Both the position numbers and the translations under genes were made by a program. Of a DNA stretch of 43,809 bases, positions 41,348-43,809 are shown piece by piece; the first letter of the stretch is position 1, and the number at the start of each line of letters is the position of its first letter. Source of the stretch: Cladosporium sp. IMV 00045 (Eukaryota > Ascomycota > Dothideomycetes > Cladosporiales > Cladosporiaceae); assembly GCA_001931905.2 (NCBI GenBank), contig MSJI02000464.1, positions 1-43,809 of the forward strand, written 5' to 3'. The notes under the pieces were generated by a model. The model had not been told where the DNA came from. It worked only from the letters and a program-made list of their open reading frames with translations, and searched no databases.

Positions 41348-42848
41348 TTACTCAAACGAGGCATCCTCGCTGCAAAATCGCTCAAGCAGCGCAGTGTTCC
41401 AATCTTGAAACCGACGTGCCTTTTCCGGCAATAGCACGGCACTTTCTTCAAGAGCACGCCGCAAAGCCTGGAGTTCGAACAGAGGCATTTCAATCTCGCC
41501 CTCTGAGAGACTCTGTGCGTCCAGTCGAGCTTCCTGCCTCTCGACGGGTGCTTGCTTCCACAGAATCTTCGCAACGCGTGCAGGCGTTGATGTGGCCGAT
41601 GCTGATGAAGCTATTTGGAGGTCAGGGGTGAATAGCCATACCACCAGGGCTTCTTGGGAATTATCTCCAGACGTGATGATGAATCGTCGGAGGCCTTGGT
41701 TGTCCATGCAATTGAGAAGATGGCAAGACAGCCAGTTTTGATTGTCGAAAGTTTGCGTGCGACCTGGCGATGAGGAGACTAAGAGAGCAAGTTTGGCTAG
41801 CTTGTAGCTCTGCGTAGACAAGTCCAAGACACCCAACATGGCGCTACATGAAGAGCAGAGAAGATTATCGCCATGTTCAGAGATCTGAGTACATGTTAGC
41901 AAGATCTTCTAGTGAAATTGATTGACGCGCGAATGAGTTTGAAACATATTACATTCAGTACATAAGTCTGTATCTATGCATCATGTCTCTGCCCGACCCT
42001 TTGGAGTAGTCCGAGGACTGCAAGATTCGACGGTGAGACTGCAAGAAAAGGGGAGCGTTTGCATCGCCAGAGAACCCGTTGCTTTCGCAGGGGTAACAAC
42101 TGGTTCTGCGCAGCTCGGTTTCTTCTTGGGCAGACATATCCCGACACTTCCATGTAAGGTAGCCTTGCGGCCAGAAAGCGCCGGTTCTTTTAGTGCCCGT
42201 GGGTGCCATGAATGTGCGTAGACAATAGAAGAAGAGAGGGAAAGGCTCCAGACCTACCTTAATGTTTTGGCAATCTGTATCTGCAATGATGAAATTCGTG
42301 GCATTCACCAACCCGACTGAAGGGGTGATCGCCAGCGTGCTATCAGCGGAATACCCCTTCTTGTCCGTTTGATGCTCGTGGTCGTGAGGTTCATTGGGCT
42401 TGTGGCAATGCCAGAACTCCATCATTTCAGCCCAACCCTCAGAAGGGAGATCTTTCCAGATTTGAATCTTGTCTCGAGGCACGACTACTGCATTGCATTC
42501 TTTGCATCGCAGCTCCACCTGGTTCGAAAGCGAGGTAGCGGTCCAGGGGATGATCGTCTCGCTGCTTTGCGAATTTTGCAGCGAGCCACCCGTGTTGTTA
42601 TCGATTCTCAGGCGGAGACTCAGGTCATTAGTAGGTGTCGCTGGGATACTGAGTTCCTTATCATTTTCGCCTGCTATATTGACAGGCAGCTCGATGCTGG
42701 CGATGTCGCTTTCGTGAGAAATCGACAGCGTACTGCCATCGGCTGAGATTGTAGCCTTGGTTCCTGCATGACTTGGTGTCTCCAGGGACACCTGTATTGT
42801 CAGTGTGCGTATATTTATCAGATGCTCTGCATAGATATGTATCGTCAT
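41348..42848 (-). CDS. UBE3D-like HECT_2 family protein (E2-binding ubiquitin ligase)
   Basis: On the minus strand, exon 1 is 42848-42258 and exon 2 is 41884-41348, about 375 residues. The 373-nt intron has a GTAGGT donor and a CTAAC branch with a CTCAG acceptor, in phase 0. The family (human UBE3D, Pfam HECT_2) binds the E2 UbcH10/UBE2C and is annotated as a HECT-like E3. The N-terminus (IHIYAEHLINIRTLTIQVSL) is a beta-rich start that fits the family. Cys115 and Cys118 (LRCKECNAVVV), the segment WKDLPSEGWAEMMEFWHCHKP with Cys148, and Cys207 and Cys210 in exon 2 (LLCSSCSAMLG) are the conserved zinc-binding-type pairs. The unusually long intron is open for 100 codons, so retention would swap the C-terminal half for a different tail. 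A small exon hidden in it cannot be excluded. Confidence 0.82.
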
Positions 42849-43449
42849 CGTGGGAACAAATGAGCAAATCAGGTGAGGTTGTCAGAAAGCAAGAGTTAAT
42901 AGAGACGTGCGCGGCAGCTGCGACTTTGCCGGGTGTGGAGTGCCTGAGGTTGCATAGACCTTGATGAACAGCGTGAGAATCAATAACGTGAAGCACCAAG
43001 TGCAGCACATATTCGTTCTAAATTGTCTCTGTTTGAGTATGACGAGCATATCCTGGTTCACGTTGTGTTCTCGGTGGAGACTACACTTCTTCAACAAAGA
43101 AAAACAGGAGAAAGATATAAGCAAAATGAAAAAACCTCAGCTTCAAATTTCGAAGAAGGGAGAAATGCTAGCTACCTGGCTAGTCTGATTCTTTTCTCGC
43201 GCATCAGTAAAACAACTGCGGCGATGTTATCTATTCTACTAGTACAACGATGGCAAGCCCAAGCAAGCTCGAGATGAGAGCTCGAACCCAACACTGATCG
43301 TACAAATCACCCACTCCGAATTTCAACTACCAGAGAAAGGAAAAGCAGCATTCTCCACTCTATTCCCCCAACGCTTCCACAAAAGGTCGATTTCATCACC
43401 TGGATTCGTCCCCGAAGAAGAAGAAAGAAAATTACCGAAAACGGCCTCC
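42849..43449. other. Intergenic: UBE3D-like promoter and 3' UTR of edge gene
   Basis: About 600 nt with no firm gene. The stretch 43323-43449 is open in another frame on the minus strand and may belong to the edge gene if a slip exists there. Confidence 0.4.
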
Positions 43450-43809
43450 TCAAGCTCTCGGCACGCTTCCCCTCCCATCATCATCATCGCCGCCATACAT
43501 ATACCTGGCACCATGATTTGATGTCGAAGGCTGATGCTGATGACGAGGCTGCTGGCGATGCTGCTGCTCGTAATACACCGTCTGAGGCGGATGAGGTGGG
43601 GCGGAATACTGCGGTGCGTCGGCGTAGCGCGCATACTGCTGCTGCTGCTGCTGTTCGTAGGGATGCGGCATGTACTGTACGGGAGCAGGCGCGGCATCGA
43701 TGGGGATCAGCTCGACGGGACGGCCGTACTGGTCTACGTATAAGGGTTTGGACGGCGGAGGGGGCGCGTGTTGGTAGGGATCGTAGCGGTAGGAGTGTTG
43801 GGGTTCGGC
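43450..43809 (-). CDS. C-terminal end of a Pro/Gln/Tyr-rich protein (cut by window edge)
   Basis: The minus-strand frame is open from the window end to a TGA at 43450-43452, 119 residues. It starts mid-gene, so the N-terminus is outside. The sequence holds a LYVDQYGRPVELIPID segment, a Gln run (residues about 63-68), several Tyr/Gln/His-rich stretches and an acidic GGDDDDGRG near the end. No family is recognised. It looks disordered. The other minus frame continues to 43323 with a more protein-like end (DEIDLLWKRWGNRVENAAFPF), so the true stop may lie there. Confidence 0.6.
   Translation of the reverse strand, partial: AEPQHSYRYDPYQHAPPPPSKPLYVDQYGRPVELIPIDAAPAPVQYMPHPYEQQQQQQYARYADAPQYSAPPHPPQTVYYEQQHRQQPRHQHQPSTSNHGARYMYGGDDDDGRGSVPRA

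Noticed and set aside
1..43809. Search for a secondary-metabolite cluster, mobile element or defence locus
   Set aside because: There is no synthase, transposase, reverse transcriptase, terminal repeat or NLR-like gene. The gene mix is ordinary housekeeping and regulatory.

Overview
The window is nuclear DNA of a filamentous ascomycete (Pezizomycotina). A dothideomycete is likely, but I cannot fix the genus. The reasons are short spliceosomal introns (mostly 55-70 nt) with GTRNGT donors and CTRAY branch sites, a lone dispersed 5S rRNA gene, a Zn2Cys6 regulator, a GH55 glucanase and an UncA-type kinesin-3. There is no bacterial, viral or transposon signature. I annotate eleven protein genes (one cut by the window edge), one tRNA and one 5S rRNA.

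Layout: 0.5-3.3 kb Zn2Cys6 transcription factor (+); 4.0-5.5 kb EthD-EthD-alpha/beta-hydrolase fusion (+); 6.45 kb intron-containing tRNA-Gln(CTG) (+); 7.1-9.8 kb secreted GH55 beta-1,3-glucanase with four exons (+); 12.3-14.7 kb fungal protein of unknown function with RRF-x-P-x-PVET repeats (+); 15.4-16.3 kb broken SDR oxidoreductase (-); 16.8-18.2 kb TRM5 tRNA methyltransferase with one frameshift (-), divergent from 18.9-23.8 kb kinesin-3 UncA (+); a 5.1-kb gene-poor stretch; 28.9-30.8 kb bHLH regulator (+); 31.7-34.0 kb membrane nucleotide pyrophosphatase/phosphodiesterase (+); 34.6 kb 5S rRNA (+); 36.5-38.9 kb C2H2 regulator (+); 40.1-41.3 kb orphan charged protein (+); 41.3-42.8 kb UBE3D/HECT_2-type protein (-); 43.45 kb to the edge, the C-terminus of a P/Q/Y-rich protein (-).

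The genes do not form an obvious pathway or cluster. The only suggestive pairing is the Zn2Cys6 regulator followed by the hydrolase fusion, which resembles a 3-oxoadipate enol-lactonase. The rest are housekeeping genes (TRM5, uncA, tRNA, 5S) mixed with regulators.

The most interesting signals are structural. (1) Long pyrimidine-rich leaders with no forward ATG precede regulatory genes; the bHLH leader runs about 1,075 nt with no ATG and about 18 CAT. (2) Single-base losses, mostly in G runs, break the SDR (three times) and TRM5 (once), and probably the ends of the GH55 and NPP genes; I favour sequence error over decay. (3) Two stop-free introns of 63 and 60 nt lie in the C2H2 gene. (4) Coding strands repeatedly switch from C-rich to G-rich towards gene 3' ends. 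I saw no clear novel defence or mobile system.
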